Source: Phascolomyces articulosus (taxonomy: Eukaryota; Mucoromycota; Mucoromycetes; Mucorales; Lichtheimiaceae). From it: a DNA stretch of 64,000 bases. The position numbers and the translations under genes were made by a program. The notes beneath the pieces are model-generated. The model did not search any database, was not told the DNA's origin, and saw nothing but the letters and a program-made list of their open reading frames with translations. Below are positions 1 to 11,879 of this stretch, in pieces (positions within the stretch are counted from its first letter, which is position 1; every line of letters begins with the position of its first letter). The stretch lies in assembly GCA_025677815.1 (NCBI GenBank), contig JAIXMP010000057.1, forward strand, positions 62,001 through 126,000, written 5' to 3'.

Positions 1-527
1 CGATAATGAATACCGGAGTATCCGCGACGGGTAAAAATTGACGCCGTAACATTGCCGCAGTTTGTATATAGAATATTATCATCATCCATATATATATATA
101 AACAGAAAGACGTTAAATTGCATCATCATTCATCTTTACGCAATACGACATAAACTGTCATGATTTTTCAAGGTTTTTTCTTTTTTATTATCGGTCAACT
201 TCATTTTATTGTTTGATTTCAATAATACTTTATTTTTTTTCTCACAAAAAGATATTAATAATAATTATTGGGAACCTAGACCACTTCCTTCTCATTGATC
301 CATACAACACCATATTTGCTTCTAAATAGTAATAATGAATAGACGTGACCTTATTATAATTGCATTAAGGTTTTAAAATATAAGAGAGAATAATGAATAA
401 ATAAATAAAAAAAACACCGAGGAGGTTATTTAAAGGTTTCAAAATCAACAAAAAGATATTAAGGGCGGGACCGAAATAAAGTTTTTTTTTTTTTGTTTGT
501 TTTCTTTTATATATATCATATATTATT
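1..527. other. Upstream region of GH79 gene, no gene seen
   Basis: A/T-rich non-coding DNA with poly-T tracts and an AT dinucleotide run near 89-102. A T-rich tract and TATATATATCATATA-like sequence at about 480-525 directly precede the start codon at 528 and probably form the core promoter and leader of the downstream gene. No open frame of note on either strand. Confidence 0.5.
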
Positions 528-2606
528 ATGCTACACCAATATCGACACTATTACTTGACTAGACTATGGTCTATGTTTGTCATACTATTCTTGTCATGGA
601 TAATTCAATCGATTAATGGTCAAGAAGAAACTACACAGCAAACAGATAATAATAATAATGAACAATTAAATTCCTTTGTTGTACAACTCCCAAGCACCGC
701 ATCAGGGATACAAATTCCGTCATATTCTCATGGATTTTCCCTTGAAATGAGTCATTGGACAAATGTATTTGGTACACGAACAACAGATAAACAAAGTACT
801 GGATTTCTTCAACTGCTTGGAAATATTCAAGATCGGCGTGGTAGTTTAATGATACGGGTAAACATAATAGAATATGGATTTAAGGAGTTAAATGAAAAAG
901 GGATCATTCACATGTATAATGATGATAGTGGGATGTGAATTATCATTACAAAACTTATATATATTACATGTGTATTTGAAAACCAACCCCGTGCACACTA
1001 TTGACAAACAAGTTTTATTTATATATGCATAAAAAAATAGTTAGGAGGTAATTCTCAAGACGCTGCTTTTTCGGATGAATCCATAAATTCCCCGATTGCA
1101 AAAACAGGCGAACAAGCAACACGTACCAATAGTGGTGCCATGACATTTAATATTAAAGTGCATAGTCAAATGTTTGATGCCATGCGACAGATCAGTCGTC
1201 TTGTCCCTGTACAATGGACCTTTGGTTTGAATTTCGAAGATGCCAATAATATGGAAAGTGCACTTTCTTTAGGGAAATTGGCATTGGAAAAATTAGGTGG
1301 CCATGAAGATGGCGATCCACAAGAAAGTGTATTATATGCAATCCAAATTGGGAATGAGCCTGACCTATATGCTAAGCATGGTTTACGATCCGAAGCATGG
1401 GGTGTGGAAGATTATACCAAGGAATGGATGTCATGGGCAACACAATTATCACAACATTATTTCAATAACGGGAACGATAACAAGATTCGTATGACAAAAA
1501 GACGTAACATCTTTACTGGTGGCGTCATTTGTTGTACCTGGCACCTCCAAGATCTGTTAGATAGTGGGTATTTTGAAAGCACCAAAGATTTGATCAATTC
1601 TATTACTGTTCAAAAGTATAGTTCCAATGCTTGTTTTGGTGTGGCCAAGGGCGATTTATCAGATTATACAAGTCATGCTTGGATCACGGAAAAGGCACGT
1701 AAAATGTATGAAGAACCTGCTCAAGTCATTATTGCCAATGGAAAAGAATTGATTATGGGCGAAACCAATTCCGCTGCGTGTCGTGGTATTAAAGGTATAT
1801 CCGATACCTATGCATCCAGTCTTTGGTGGGTGGATTGGCAACTGTTTCTTTATTCCATTGGCTTTTCTTCCATCGAATTGCAATTGGGTGGATCCACGGC
1901 TCATTATAATCCCATGTCCAAAGTTGGTGGTAGCTGGGTTGCTAATCCAATTTATTATGGATCCTTGGTCACTGCAGAAGCGTTAGGTTCTTCCGATGCC
2001 ACTCCTCAGGTCATGCATATTGATGTTTCGTCTGCTTCTGATATGCATGCTGCATATGCTATTTTTCATCAACAAAAATTACGTTACATGGTATTGATTA
2101 ATTTTGATCCAGACAATGAGGCCGTATTTCCTTTACAAAATGCAGAGAATGGATGGTGGAACAATGATGATGGTGGGGAACTCAAGATCAAACGATTGAC
2201 AGCGACTAGTTTGCATGAAAAACATGCGATTCGTTGGGCAGGCCAAACCTTGCGCGGTGTATCGGATGGTGTGTTACGTGATGATATTCAAATTGAGCAA
2301 GTGATGTGCAATGATCCAAATCGGTGTGAGATTAATTTACCCAAGGCATCGGTTGCTTTGGTGGGACGGTATTTTGATGAATATCATGGTACACCGATCG
2401 TGAATAAACCTTACGATGTGGATGGTCTTGTAGGTAATAATAGTGATCAAGACTCTTCTAATCCATTACATCTTAGTAGTAGCAATAGTGGTAGTAGTAC
2501 CAGTATTATGACTGGATATATTATTTTATTACCACCCGTCATTACCTATTTAATCCTTTTTGTATCCCTTCTTAATAACATTGTACTTCATCTTATTATT
2601 ATGTAA
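528..2606 (+). CDS. GH79 family secreted beta-glucuronidase/heparanase-like glycosidase
   Basis: Two exons, 528-857 and 1041-2606, joined in phase to give a protein of 631 residues; the join restores the GGNSQDAAFSD stretch expected after the first beta strand of this family. A signal peptide covers about residues 1-31. The acid/base glutamate sits in IGNEPDLY (about E216) and the probable nucleophile in MGETNSAA (about E351), both GH79 hallmarks. A beta-rich C-terminal domain follows, then a Ser/Gly-rich spacer and a hydrophobic tail to the last residue, which suggests a GPI anchor. The likely role is hydrolysis of glucuronides or proteoglycan-type sugars at the cell surface or in the wall; the substrate cannot be told from sequence. 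It converges on the UCH37 gene, with 263 bases between the stop codons. Confidence 0.88.
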
Positions 2607-2869
2607 AATATCCCCCCTTATTCTTCATCACACTTAATATTTTTCATTTATGTATATACGCTTTATTTCATCACCCAAACTCCATTGTAAACCTATCCCA
2701 CTCCCTTATTATACATGTAAATAGTAATACCATCCTTAATAATCATTCTGTTTTTTTTCAGCAATAATAAAACTGATAGATATAATTGTATATTATTTTT
2801 TTTAAAACGAAAAAAAAATCCTGCAATTTTTTTCAAATCTATCAAGTCATCCATAACGAAAAAAAGAGG

Positions 2870-4401
2870 TTATTGCTTTTCTGCTTTCTTTTTTGCCTTT
2901 TCAGCAGCTCTTGTTGTTGCCTTTTCTTTTGCTGTGGTTATAAGTGGGTCCAATTCCTTTCGTTCCGCAAGGGTTCGTAATAAATTGTAAATCATTGGTA
3001 CAAAATTATGTTTGCGAAGTGTGTTTTCTCTCTATAGTTTGATCCAATTTTTCCCCAAGGAAAAAAGAAAATTCATCAGCATGCCATCTTTCTTCCTTCA
3101 GCATTTAAAATTCGTCCTGAAAAAAATAATACTTACATGCCATCGTGCTCGTTTTTCTTTTTCAAGTTGTAATTTATGACCCAATAAATTACGATCATCG
3201 TCTAAACGTCGTCGTTCTTCTGTCGCATCTTCAGGCAAGGATAATAACATACCATCCACTTCTTCCATTTGTTCTTGATACAATTCTATCCGATCCTTTG
3301 TCAATGCCATCAAACTGAAATGCAATTCACTGGCACCATATTTTTCCATTCGACTCATAATGGCTTCATTGGCTTTTCCGACCCAACTATCGTCCGTGCA
3401 TGCACCTACCAAAAATAGAGAACCCCGCACCATTCATAAATGTTGTCAGTTGTTACAATTTTTTTTTTTTTGGGTCATGTCAATAAATATCAACATCCTC
3501 TTTCACCTTCTCTTCTCTTTGTATTCAAACTTACCGAGATTCACAGGGCCTTTACTTAAACCGTCCAATTCATAAAGAGCACCATGGATGGGTAAATAAG
3601 CAATAAAATGGAACAAATCTTCATCTTTACCTGCTCGTGGATCTTGCATTTCATTGACAAATGGATCTGATCTTGCAAAACTATTATGTACAGATCGTAT
3701 CAAATCACTATTCGAAATGGCCAATCCTTTCATCTATCATCAAAAATATCGCCCACCCAGAAATCATGGAAAATTAATTTTTGGATATTCTTTTTTGTTT
3801 TTTGTCACTTGTATTTTTAGTATAAACAAGCTTGACTCCTGATCCTTACATCTGGAGGGAAATCACCCGTGAATTCTTTGAAGTTTCGCAACTCTTGACC
3901 TAGCTCAATATCATCTCGGTTCAATAAAATGGATAAAATTGCTTGTGTTGCACAAGCATTTTGAATCACTTGATTAGCAAAGAAAATATGGTCGGTAGCG
4001 GCTTCAGGCTGTCCTGTTGAAGTGACGGTCGGTTCTGAACCTGAAGCACCTTGCCATTTAAACAAAAAGATCAATCCAAGAATTGGTCTATACAGATTTA
4101 TTCACAGTATAAGTGGCACAATTCATATATCCGTTTGTCGTTGACAACACTCCATAGATAGAAAAAAAATTAATTTTTTTTTCCTTACTTTAGTTGCTCC
4201 ATGGTCGATTCGTCTAAACTCCAAATCTCTTCTACTTGAACGCCCCTGACGCCCATACCAGAGATCAGTTCAGTAAATACACCTAGAACAAAAAGAAATA
4301 GAAAGATCAATACGTTGAAACAATGATTCCTATAAATAGAATGATCAAGTCTTCCTACCGGGATCACTTTCGATTAAACACCAATTTCCTGCTTCAGACA
4401 T
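2870..4401 (-). CDS. Ubiquitin C-terminal hydrolase UCH37/UCHL5 type
   Basis: Six exons on the minus strand (4401-4359, 4282-4189, 4087-3850, 3733-3535, 3405-3137, 3031-2870) keep phase throughout and encode 334 residues, close to the human UCHL5 length. It is a cysteine-type deubiquitinase that in the family binds the proteasome receptor Rpn13 and trims ubiquitin chains. The catalytic set is visible: Q85 (oxyanion), C91 in NACATQA, H167 in LFHFIAYLP and D182 in YELDG. The C-terminal ULD-type tail carries [10 protein letters not shown] followed by a basic, Ala/Lys-rich end, which is the Rpn13-binding region in relatives. The start at 4401 gives [15 protein letters not shown], the usual N-terminus. 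Corresponds to S. pombe uch2; no anomalies seen. Confidence 0.95.
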
Positions 4402-5082
4402 TGTATTAATAAAAAAAAAGTTTCAAGGTTTTCAAAAGAAAAAAAAAAAGCTCAGGCCGCGCGTATGCCAATATCCTGCTTTATGTTGTGTGTGGCACCT
4501 TTATTTTCTTTCTCAGCCTAGTGTTTCGTTCCGAACTTTCCTTTTATGGTGTTTATAGAAAAAGAACAAAAAGGTAATATGACTTTTGACATTACAGTTG
4601 CTAAAGTGATTATTATTGCTATGGGACACAGACATGCTTATGATATTTCAACATAGAATGCTATATATTTGCTATATTCATGTTATTAGTTTGTAAATGC
4701 AATGGAAATGGTTCATGATTTATACATGAGACGACGAGACCAGTCTCATGGTTGTTGTTCCACTTCACTTAATTATTAAGCGACTGGTAGTATTATAATT
4801 AGGTACAATTAAAATATTTGTGTGTTTTGATCCTTGGCTTAGCTTTTTCATGGTAAATTCTCCTTTTCATTTTCCTTCTATTCTTCCTCTATTACGATCT
4901 TATCAATCGAACTTGACAAATGAAACAGATAAAAACGTTTATATGTATAGATTGTACTATTTCGGATTCAGTGTTATAAAAATTACTAGTTACGCTTTAA
5001 TTAGCCAAATAAACACTTTAGTTCGATGGAATTACATACCAGAAAATTTTTTTATTACAATATTCAACATATATATTTGCTA
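4402..5082. other. Intergenic, no gene seen
   Basis: Non-coding A/T-rich DNA upstream of UCH37. It includes homopolymer A tracts near 4411-4449 and only short chance ORFs with biased Phe/Tyr/Ile content. Confidence 0.5.
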
Positions 5083-5925
5083 AAACCTTGGGAATCCGCT
5101 AGTGCATTAGCTGAGTACAAGAGTTTCGAAAGATTGTTGCAAGGGGAAAGTATACCAACCAACGTAACTATTGTCGGACTATTGCCAAAGTCGAATTCGA
5201 TAGTGCTCAATCCTTGACTTGTCGTTAATCAAAGTCCAAGCGCATAGCAAATGTACTAATAGATAATTACATATTGTGTAGTGTAGGGGCCTTTAAAAAT
5301 ATATATTATCATTACACATTATTATTTGTGAATTAGTTTACAATTGTCAACGAGGTAAAGTGGTAATGCGTCATTTTATTAATATTGAAAATATACCTTT
5401 CAGCATAAGTAATTCCAATTCATGAAACAAACCGCTTTGACAGTATTTGTAAGTAAGTGGGATGAATTATAGCTTCATTTTCTGTGGCTATCATTGGACA
5501 TTTCACATTGTGAGATACATGCTTTATTACACTTGCTTGTAAACTCTGGAATCCATCATTATTATTGCTTTCATCGTATACAGATAAAATTTCCCATGCT
5601 ATAGTGCAGTGCAGTATCCTTCTTCGCCAGGGAATTGAGACCTCCATCCAGCCATTTGAACAGTATTTCAAGGGGTAAATCTTTGAAAATAGAATTTAAC
5701 AGGTCTGATGGGAGACAAGCCATAATGGTAATGCGTTTTTGATTTTGCGTTACGGTATTTCTGTTTCTTTCTTCTACTCATGATATCACGTAGTTTATCA
5801 TCATTAACGGTATTTTGTATTCCTCCGTCATAAGCCTTGATTGCCAGTATTTCATAACCATTTATCGATAAAAGATTGCCTTTGAAACAGTATCTTGCTG
5901 GTGACGTTGGTGCATAGCCAATCAT
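5083..5925 (-). pseudogene. Relic of TPR/F-box/LRR protein
   Basis: Minus-strand fragments in successive frames resemble the neighbouring F-box family. 5925-5668 carries a TPR-like helix pair (ILAIKAYDGGIQN, compare LEAIKTYDEGIRS in the copy at 6.5 kb). 5660-5420 carries an F-box-like segment with WRRRILHCTIAWE. 5217-5083 matches the first leucine-rich repeats of the copy at 9.2-10.3 kb (TLVGILSPCNNLSKLLYSAN against TLVDILSSCNTLSNLSYSAN). Stops and frame changes separate the pieces and no full-length frame exists, so I call it decayed. The order TPR, F-box, LRR is that of S. pombe Pof3, an SCF ubiquitin-ligase adaptor, and is the family assignment used for all four copies here. Confidence 0.6.
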
Positions 5926-6482
5926 TTATTGAGTAAGTTCGATGGCCTTTTCAAAGTGTCCATGCATGGAGAGTGCGCAAGCGCATTTGCTGCTAAATTG
6001 TCAATTTATTGATAATTAGCTGCGTAGACAGCTTTGTTTAGATTCTGGATATCCGTTCTTATTAATTTAAAGTGATTGGGTGGATAGTTTTTTTTTTTAA
6101 TTTCTTGATAGTCGTTAACATATATATATATATTGAAAATGATTAAATTACACGCTTGGCAATCGGGTGCCATCTGAACAGTAACTTGAAAAATGGATGT
6201 ACTTCACTGAATGACAATTTGCCTAAGGCCATATTCTTGACAAGCAGATACTTTTTTTGTCAAAGTTTATGTTAAGAACCAACTCCACTTTGTCATCCCG
6301 ATTTGGTATTTCCGAAATCAGTACATCGCTCTGGCGCGTCATGTTTATTATCACCAGCAATGTCACACCCGAAGTATCATGTGACGCATAGATCGAAACA
6401 CCATGGTAATGATGTCCCTATAGTTTCGTATGTACCAGAATATCTTTTATTTGCTTCTCTTTTATTTATTTTTCAGAAAAAA
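5926..6482. other. Space between divergent F-box family copies
   Basis: About 560 bases between the minus-strand relic and the plus-strand copy. A pyrimidine-rich stretch with a possible acceptor (TTTTTCAG) ends at about 6477, just before the presumed ATG of the next copy, so a leader intron is possible. No other gene seen. Confidence 0.35.
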
Positions 6483-8785
6483 ATGACCTAGAACAACACT
6501 ATCACAACAAGTACAGTTTCGCCAACACCATCATTACCAACGCCTTTGACACCTATAGAGCTTATCGATCTGGCTAACCAAGTTCTAAAACTTGTGCACA
6601 CGTTAAAGGATACTGTCTGTAGTCGAGAATATCACCAGACACTTGTACACGCCACTGCAGCAAAATGGTTATTTCCACGAATACAGCTGATACTTTACGA
6701 TATGCGTACTGAAGCATATTCAATGCAGGGGCAGTTTGAATCAGCAATTGCATGTGCGCAGCAAATGATAAGTCAGTGGCCGACAAAGGCAGAAGGGTAT
6801 TTTCGCAAAGCTGAAATTTTTTCAATATATGGCAAAATGCTTGAAGCAATCAAGACGTATGACGAAGGAATTCGAAGTGCGTCATCGTTATTCAGTTCTA
6901 CTCCTGCTGAAACTAAAATGTCACTTTCTCTGGAAAGATCAAAAGCGGTGAAAATCAATGAAAGACGTATTGATGCTTTTCGAACCCTCCCCATCGAGAT
7001 TATTGACAACATTGTTGCGCGTCTATCACAAACGACAAAACTGACATGCCTGGCAGTATCCAACGCTTGGTGTAAAAAAATGAAGGGGTGCACCGATGCA
7101 TGGGGATTTCTTCATATCAACAATAATAGAGATGATATTTTTTTACTTTCCTTTGTACCACATATTGGCTATCATATCAGACATTTGGAGATCGACACAC
7201 CTGGGCCGCTTGCTAGTCCACTCTATTTGAAATATACAAGAAATGGGACTTTTATGAAACTTTCTTCATTGAAAATGACATGTAAATTTATTATGAAGTT
7301 TTCATTTCATTTAATAACGTATAGTACTTGTTGATAGTCATATTGCAAAATTTGTTTGCCGACGCATTATTTATATATATGATTTCTTAGCACTTGCAAC
7401 CAAGGATTTGCAGCCACATGGTGGAATGTTTATAATAGCTTTATGGCAAACAAGACATACTTTAACATCCCTTGACCTGGATCTGGCAGAAAACCTAAAT
7501 AATGTAACACTTGCCGACATTCTTTCTATTTGCAGCCATCTGACCGAGCTTGTATTCATGACCTCCATGAAAAGGTTGGATTTATATTTGGGTGATTTCT
7601 TAATGGTCGAGAAACATATAAACTTAAGGAGCTTACAGCTGAAAGCATCTTCAATTACAGAGAAAGATTTAAAAGAGCTGCTATCTCATTGCACACAATT
7701 ACGACGATTTGTTGCTAACGGATGCGTTTCATCATCACTAGATACAATCTACACTTGTGCCAAAAATTTGAATATTCTTGGGTTCAACCCTGACATCTCA
7801 GTCCCTCGATTATCAACAACAAAGGTCGACGAAATAGGGAATAATAAAGATGGATTACGAATGTTTTATACCAGTAATGGTCCCTGCAATACAACTTCTG
7901 CATTGCCAATTTTGAATATTATACACAAAAATCAAGCGTCTTTGGAAACTATCCATATTGCAATGACAGAATTTAACGAATTACGGTTTGAGGAATACAC
8001 TGCTACATATCGACCATTGGTATTGAAGCGTCTAGTGAACATGACTTTCAGATCAGAACATAACGTACAAAAATTTATGCTTCAATCAATTCAAGAAACA
8101 AGAACCTTAGAAAACCTGACTGTAGCAAACGTGGTAGATATGGAGGGACTTGTCAATGCTTTAATCAACATACCATCATCGATAAAAAAAATTCGAAATA
8201 TTGGAAGATAACCACGAGGGCATGGGTTACAGAGCATATAGAAGATAATATGATCATAATGGAAATCACTTATATCGTCATTACAACGATGGCCGAGTGC
8301 ATGCCGTAAATTATGGTATCTTAGGAAGACTGTTTGCGCATTACGCCCAGTATCAAGCACCACTTGTCTCTATTAAATTCCATAATTGCAAAGGATTGGG
8401 AAATGATGTACTATTAGCCTTGCACAAAATCAAGACTTTGAAAGAGATTACATTATCCATGTTGCCGCAAGCTTCCACTGAAGGAATCAACAATTTTATT
8501 ACATCGTTACAATATCAGTTGATATTTATCGAACTTTCAAATATGGCGAAAGTTCAAAACAGTACTTTACACACGATTGGAAGCTGTTATAATATAAAGC
8601 AAATCAAACTGTATGAATTATCCTCTGTATGTGATCAAGGCATTAGGCAACTAGTGGATTTACAATTAATTAATCAAGTTACAATGAACAAGCTAAAAAT
8701 AGTTCATTGCTCACACATTACCCAAGAATCTGTTGCATTCGTAAAAGAAAAATTAAAAACAGTTGTATATATAGAAAAAAACTGA
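6483..8785 (+). pseudogene. TPR/F-box/LRR protein (Pof3-like), reading frame damaged
   Basis: A near complete member of the F-box family. An open frame from about 6492 to 7281 holds a TPR region (about residues 50-110 of the frame: YSMQGQFESAIACAQQM, YFRKAEIFSIYGK) and an F-box (TLPIEIIDNIVARL). An intron at 7282-7390 joins in phase to leucine-rich repeats up to 8211, and 8249-8785 continues the repeats in another frame. Three lesions are visible: the only upstream ATG (6483) is followed at codon 3 by TAG (6489-6491); a frame change lies near the A8 run at about 8184; and a TAA sits at 8246-8248. No intron signals bypass the last two. A functional version would act as a substrate adaptor of an SCF ubiquitin ligase. 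Sequence errors at the A run remain possible. Confidence 0.6.
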
Positions 8786-9033
8786 TTAATAAAAATTTTC
8801 ACGATTACTAGCCAAACAAGAAAAATAATGAAAATTATGTGTTCTCTCACGATAATATGAAAGAGAAAATATATAACAAATTTACAAACATGTGGAATAG
8901 GAAATATTGGCTATTTCTTTTCCAATTGTCACTTATTTTATCGAACAATACATCTACGTTGTACAACAAAAAGTTGTATTTTTTTGTATTTTTAAAGACA
9001 ATTTTATCACTATGTTCAATACATTAACTACAA

Positions 9034-10296
9034 CTATTTATATTCAATTATTGTTCTTGTTGCTATTTTTACACAATCACTACTGATATTTGGCCAATCC
9101 TTTATAACCACCTTTTTCAGATTCTCAATATTGGAGGAGTTGCTGCTGTTACTATTATTCCTTGATTCCACTATCAGATCTCGTATTCCACTATCTGTAA
9201 CTTTCTGTAAGCGCCCAGTTTAACACAGATAAGATTATCAAAGAGGCGAAGGACATGAATTACTTGATCAGTAACAGAATCCAATTTCGAGAAGCGGATA
9301 TATTGCAGCTTGTTATGAATTGGAAGGCAGTTTAAAAATTTCATGAAACCATTAGAGGTGATATGTGGTAAAACACACAAATCAGCATTTATCAACGTTG
9401 CCACGCAGCCCAAGCTAATAATCGCTTTGTCATTTATTTTAAAACATTCATGCAGAGTGATGCGTTGCAAAGACATCACGTTTGTTGGGTTTTTGGATAA
9501 CTTTGCGTAATAAACAAATAGACGAATACAATGATTTAGATCTTCTTCACTTTCTTCCATAGTATCAAAGAAAAGTTCTATAGGATAAATTTCCCGATTT
9601 AAAATAAAATCGGTTAATACCCTGATACTGTATACTTGACGAACATGAAGCCGTGTCAAAGCAGCTGTATAACGGATGGATTGCGACAAAAATATTGTCA
9701 CATGAGTGAATGCATAGAATGACAAATGTTTGACTGAATCAAACAAAAAATCAGGGTATGTGGTATCAGATAAAAGTTGATCCTCATTTGATAATTGTAT
9801 ATCAGTGTGAAGAACTTCTATTGTTCTCCTGTCATTGTAGAGAAATGGTATGACACTTTCTTGGGACATTGATGCCCTTGTTCCTGAATCTAGATAGCAC
9901 AATTGTAGTCCATGCATGGAATCACAACCAACTTTTTTACTGTCATCAAGCAATAATAGTTTGGATATGTGTTGCTCGCTTGCGTTGCAAATAAGAACTT
10001 TGATATTGGTGGTGTCCATGTTGATTTTATCCAAGACGGAATGATCACATCCACTCATAACCAAGCGCCTTAGTTGTTGACATTGTTGTATTATTCCCTC
10101 TATGGCATCTCCCGTAATAGCCTTCAAATATAATTGGACAGTAATCAAGGTGGTTTGACGTTGCTGCTTCAGTATTGATATATCACCAGTAACTTGGGAA
10201 TTCATTGGTACATTAGCTGAATACGAGAGATTTGAAAGTGTATTACAAGAAGAAAGAATATCAACCAAAGTAATTGTTGTTGGATTATCACTACCC
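9034..10296 (-). pseudogene. LRR part of F-box family, fused to retrotransposon gag
   Basis: Minus-strand leucine-rich repeats (about 400 residues open, 10424-9174, including the gag part) that align with the repeats of the copy at 7.4-8.8 kb. Examples are TLVDILSSCNTLSNL, QCQQLRRLVMSGCDHSVLDKI and INDKAIISLGCVATLINADL. The TPR and F-box portions that should precede them are absent; instead the frame runs without interruption into gag sequence at about 10296. Near 9215 a one-base shift moves the frame to VTDSGIRDLIVES..., which matches the family C-terminus and ends at 9034. The family part is therefore 5'-truncated and shifted near its end. It may be transcribed from the adjacent LTR, but protein output is doubtful. 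Confidence 0.65.
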
Positions 10297-10826
10297 ATAA
10301 TATAGCAGTGTTTCTTTATACGAGGCAATAACCCCGACTTGAATTTTGCTTGTATCAAGGCTTCACCTCCTCTACTATTGATTTCTGCCAAGTCAGCAGC
10401 TTGTTGGATTCGACCTAAAAACATTCGAGGTGGTTCGTCCTCTCCTTGAGTGAGTTGTTCAAAGGCATCCTTGTATTATTCAATAACGTCGTCAGAGACA
10501 TACTCTTCTTCAAGTAATTTGATCAGCTCATCGTATTTTGTACCAATGGAAGGTGTAGCACGGATTTTTCCTTGCAAGAATATACGAGCGTACTTCTTAA
10601 CTTGAGCATTAATAATACTTGCTTGTCTGGCAGTATTTCTGGTATTATGAAGTGCGAAGAATGAATCAAGAGTATCCCTAAAATAACGGAAGTCTTCTCC
10701 TTCATAACCACAGAAGTCAATTAATCTAGGTTTGTAGCTCAGTGCGTCAGTGCCATTCGCCAACACAGGTGAGTAAGGGGATAATTCAGTATCAGTTGGA
10801 GTGTGGATGGAATCAGAGATAGGCAT
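10297..10826 (-). pseudogene. Ty3-like retrotransposon gag fragment
   Basis: Starts with ATG at 10826 and reads a typical Ty3/gypsy-type Gag N-terminal half (FCGYEGEDFRYFRDTLDSFF, KKYARIFLQGKIR, EEEYVSDDVIE). A TAA at 10478-10476 interrupts the frame. The same frame continues immediately with YKDAFEQLTQGEDEPP and AKFKSGLLPRIKKHCYIMGS, then passes into leucine-rich repeats at about 10296. The CCHC end of Gag, protease, reverse transcriptase and integrase are missing. It lies directly downstream of the LTR at 11045-11830 in the same orientation, so the whole is an internally deleted element. Assignment is from recalled fungal Gag patterns. Confidence 0.7.
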
Positions 10827-11044
10827 GATGTTTAAAAAATTTATAAAGTATTATTTGAACGAAGATAAGGTTTTTTCTTTTATATACATATGTGTGGTTT
10901 TATATTTGAAAGTTATGAATTGGGTTTCATATAATGTAAGGAAAAAAAATAGTGAATCAATATTTTGATTCAAAGAATAATCAGTGTATGCAAGGATTTG
11001 TGTCAAAGAACATTACGTTTCGTTCCCCTGTAGTGAGCACCAAA
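10827..11044 (-). other. Retrotransposon leader with possible primer-binding site
   Basis: Non-coding leader between LTR and gag. Read on the minus strand, the LTR end (GTAACA) is followed after two bases by TGGTGCTCACTACAGGGG, the usual place and start (TGG) of a tRNA primer-binding site. The matching tRNA was not identified. Confidence 0.45.
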
Positions 11045-11830
11045 TGTTACGTCCTGTTTTTATGGCGTAACGGAAATATAACAAAGGTTATGAGTAATAA
11101 CTCAAGGAAGATAAAATAATCTATAAGTTTAGCTGGGAAAATAAAATAAACAAGAGAAAAATAATAAATCAAAGGTTGTCTGTGTACGCAACATAATGTC
11201 AACAATCCCTAAATATGGGAGTTAAAGATGAATAACTTAAAAGATTTAAGAGAAAAATGAAGAGTGGCCAATTAGTCGTTTCCTTTATACGAAAACTAAG
11301 AGAATTTAATAGGTGATTAAAAATATGACTAAAAGATATGACTAAGAGAAAACTAAAGGGTGAACAAAAAAAGGTAACTAAAGGTGATTTTTATTCAAAA
11401 GAATTTTCTTCGTCCTATTTATACTATTTCATTTTCTAATCTAATGGGATCAGTTGCTAATTTAAGGGTAATTTCTGCTTATGATCTGGTAAAGATTGCT
11501 ATTCCTAGCGCAAGAGTTGCTTGAATTGAATCTATAATTGTTATCATCTGAGCATGTTTTGATACTTCAAGAGCAACAATTACCTAGATATAAGTAATAA
11601 TAGCTACACTATTGGTATTAGTTGCTACGAGATTAGCGTTAGTTGCTACAAAATTAGCATTAGTTGCTACGAAATTAGCATTAGTTGCGCCAGTAGGAGC
11701 GAAAGTTGCTTCTTGAATGAATGAACCATGTGTAAAGATTTCTTTATGCGGTAACAACAATACTTAATTTATTTCAAAATAATAATGATAATAAAAAGGA
11801 AAGAGAACGGGGAGAAAAATGGAGGTAACA
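11045..11830 (-). mobile_element. LTR of Ty3-like retrotransposon (786 bases)
   Basis: Bounded by the inverted termini TGTTAC (11045-11050) and GTAACA (11825-11830), with a primer-binding-site candidate and gag start on the expected side for a minus-strand element. No second LTR was seen in the window, so element boundaries rest on the termini and context only. It is inserted between the minus-strand gag-LRR chimera and a plus-strand F-box family relic that begins at its exon 2. It contains a degenerate tandem repeat at 11620-11692. Confidence 0.6.
11620..11692. repeat. Tandem repeat in LTR, about 21-base unit, 3.5 copies
   Basis: The unit TTAGTTGCTACGAAATTAGCA recurs with one or two substitutions per copy; the last copy is partial. 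It lies inside the LTR and could contribute to promoter activity, which is inference. Confidence 0.75.
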
Positions 11831-11879
11831 ACAGCATTAATCATTATTATTATTTATCATATAAAATAGCATTTGCTAC

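Noticed and set aside
3098..3433. Stand-alone 111-codon ORF with MVRGSLFLV start.
   Set aside because: The first residues are intron; the rest is exon 5 of the UCH37 gene.
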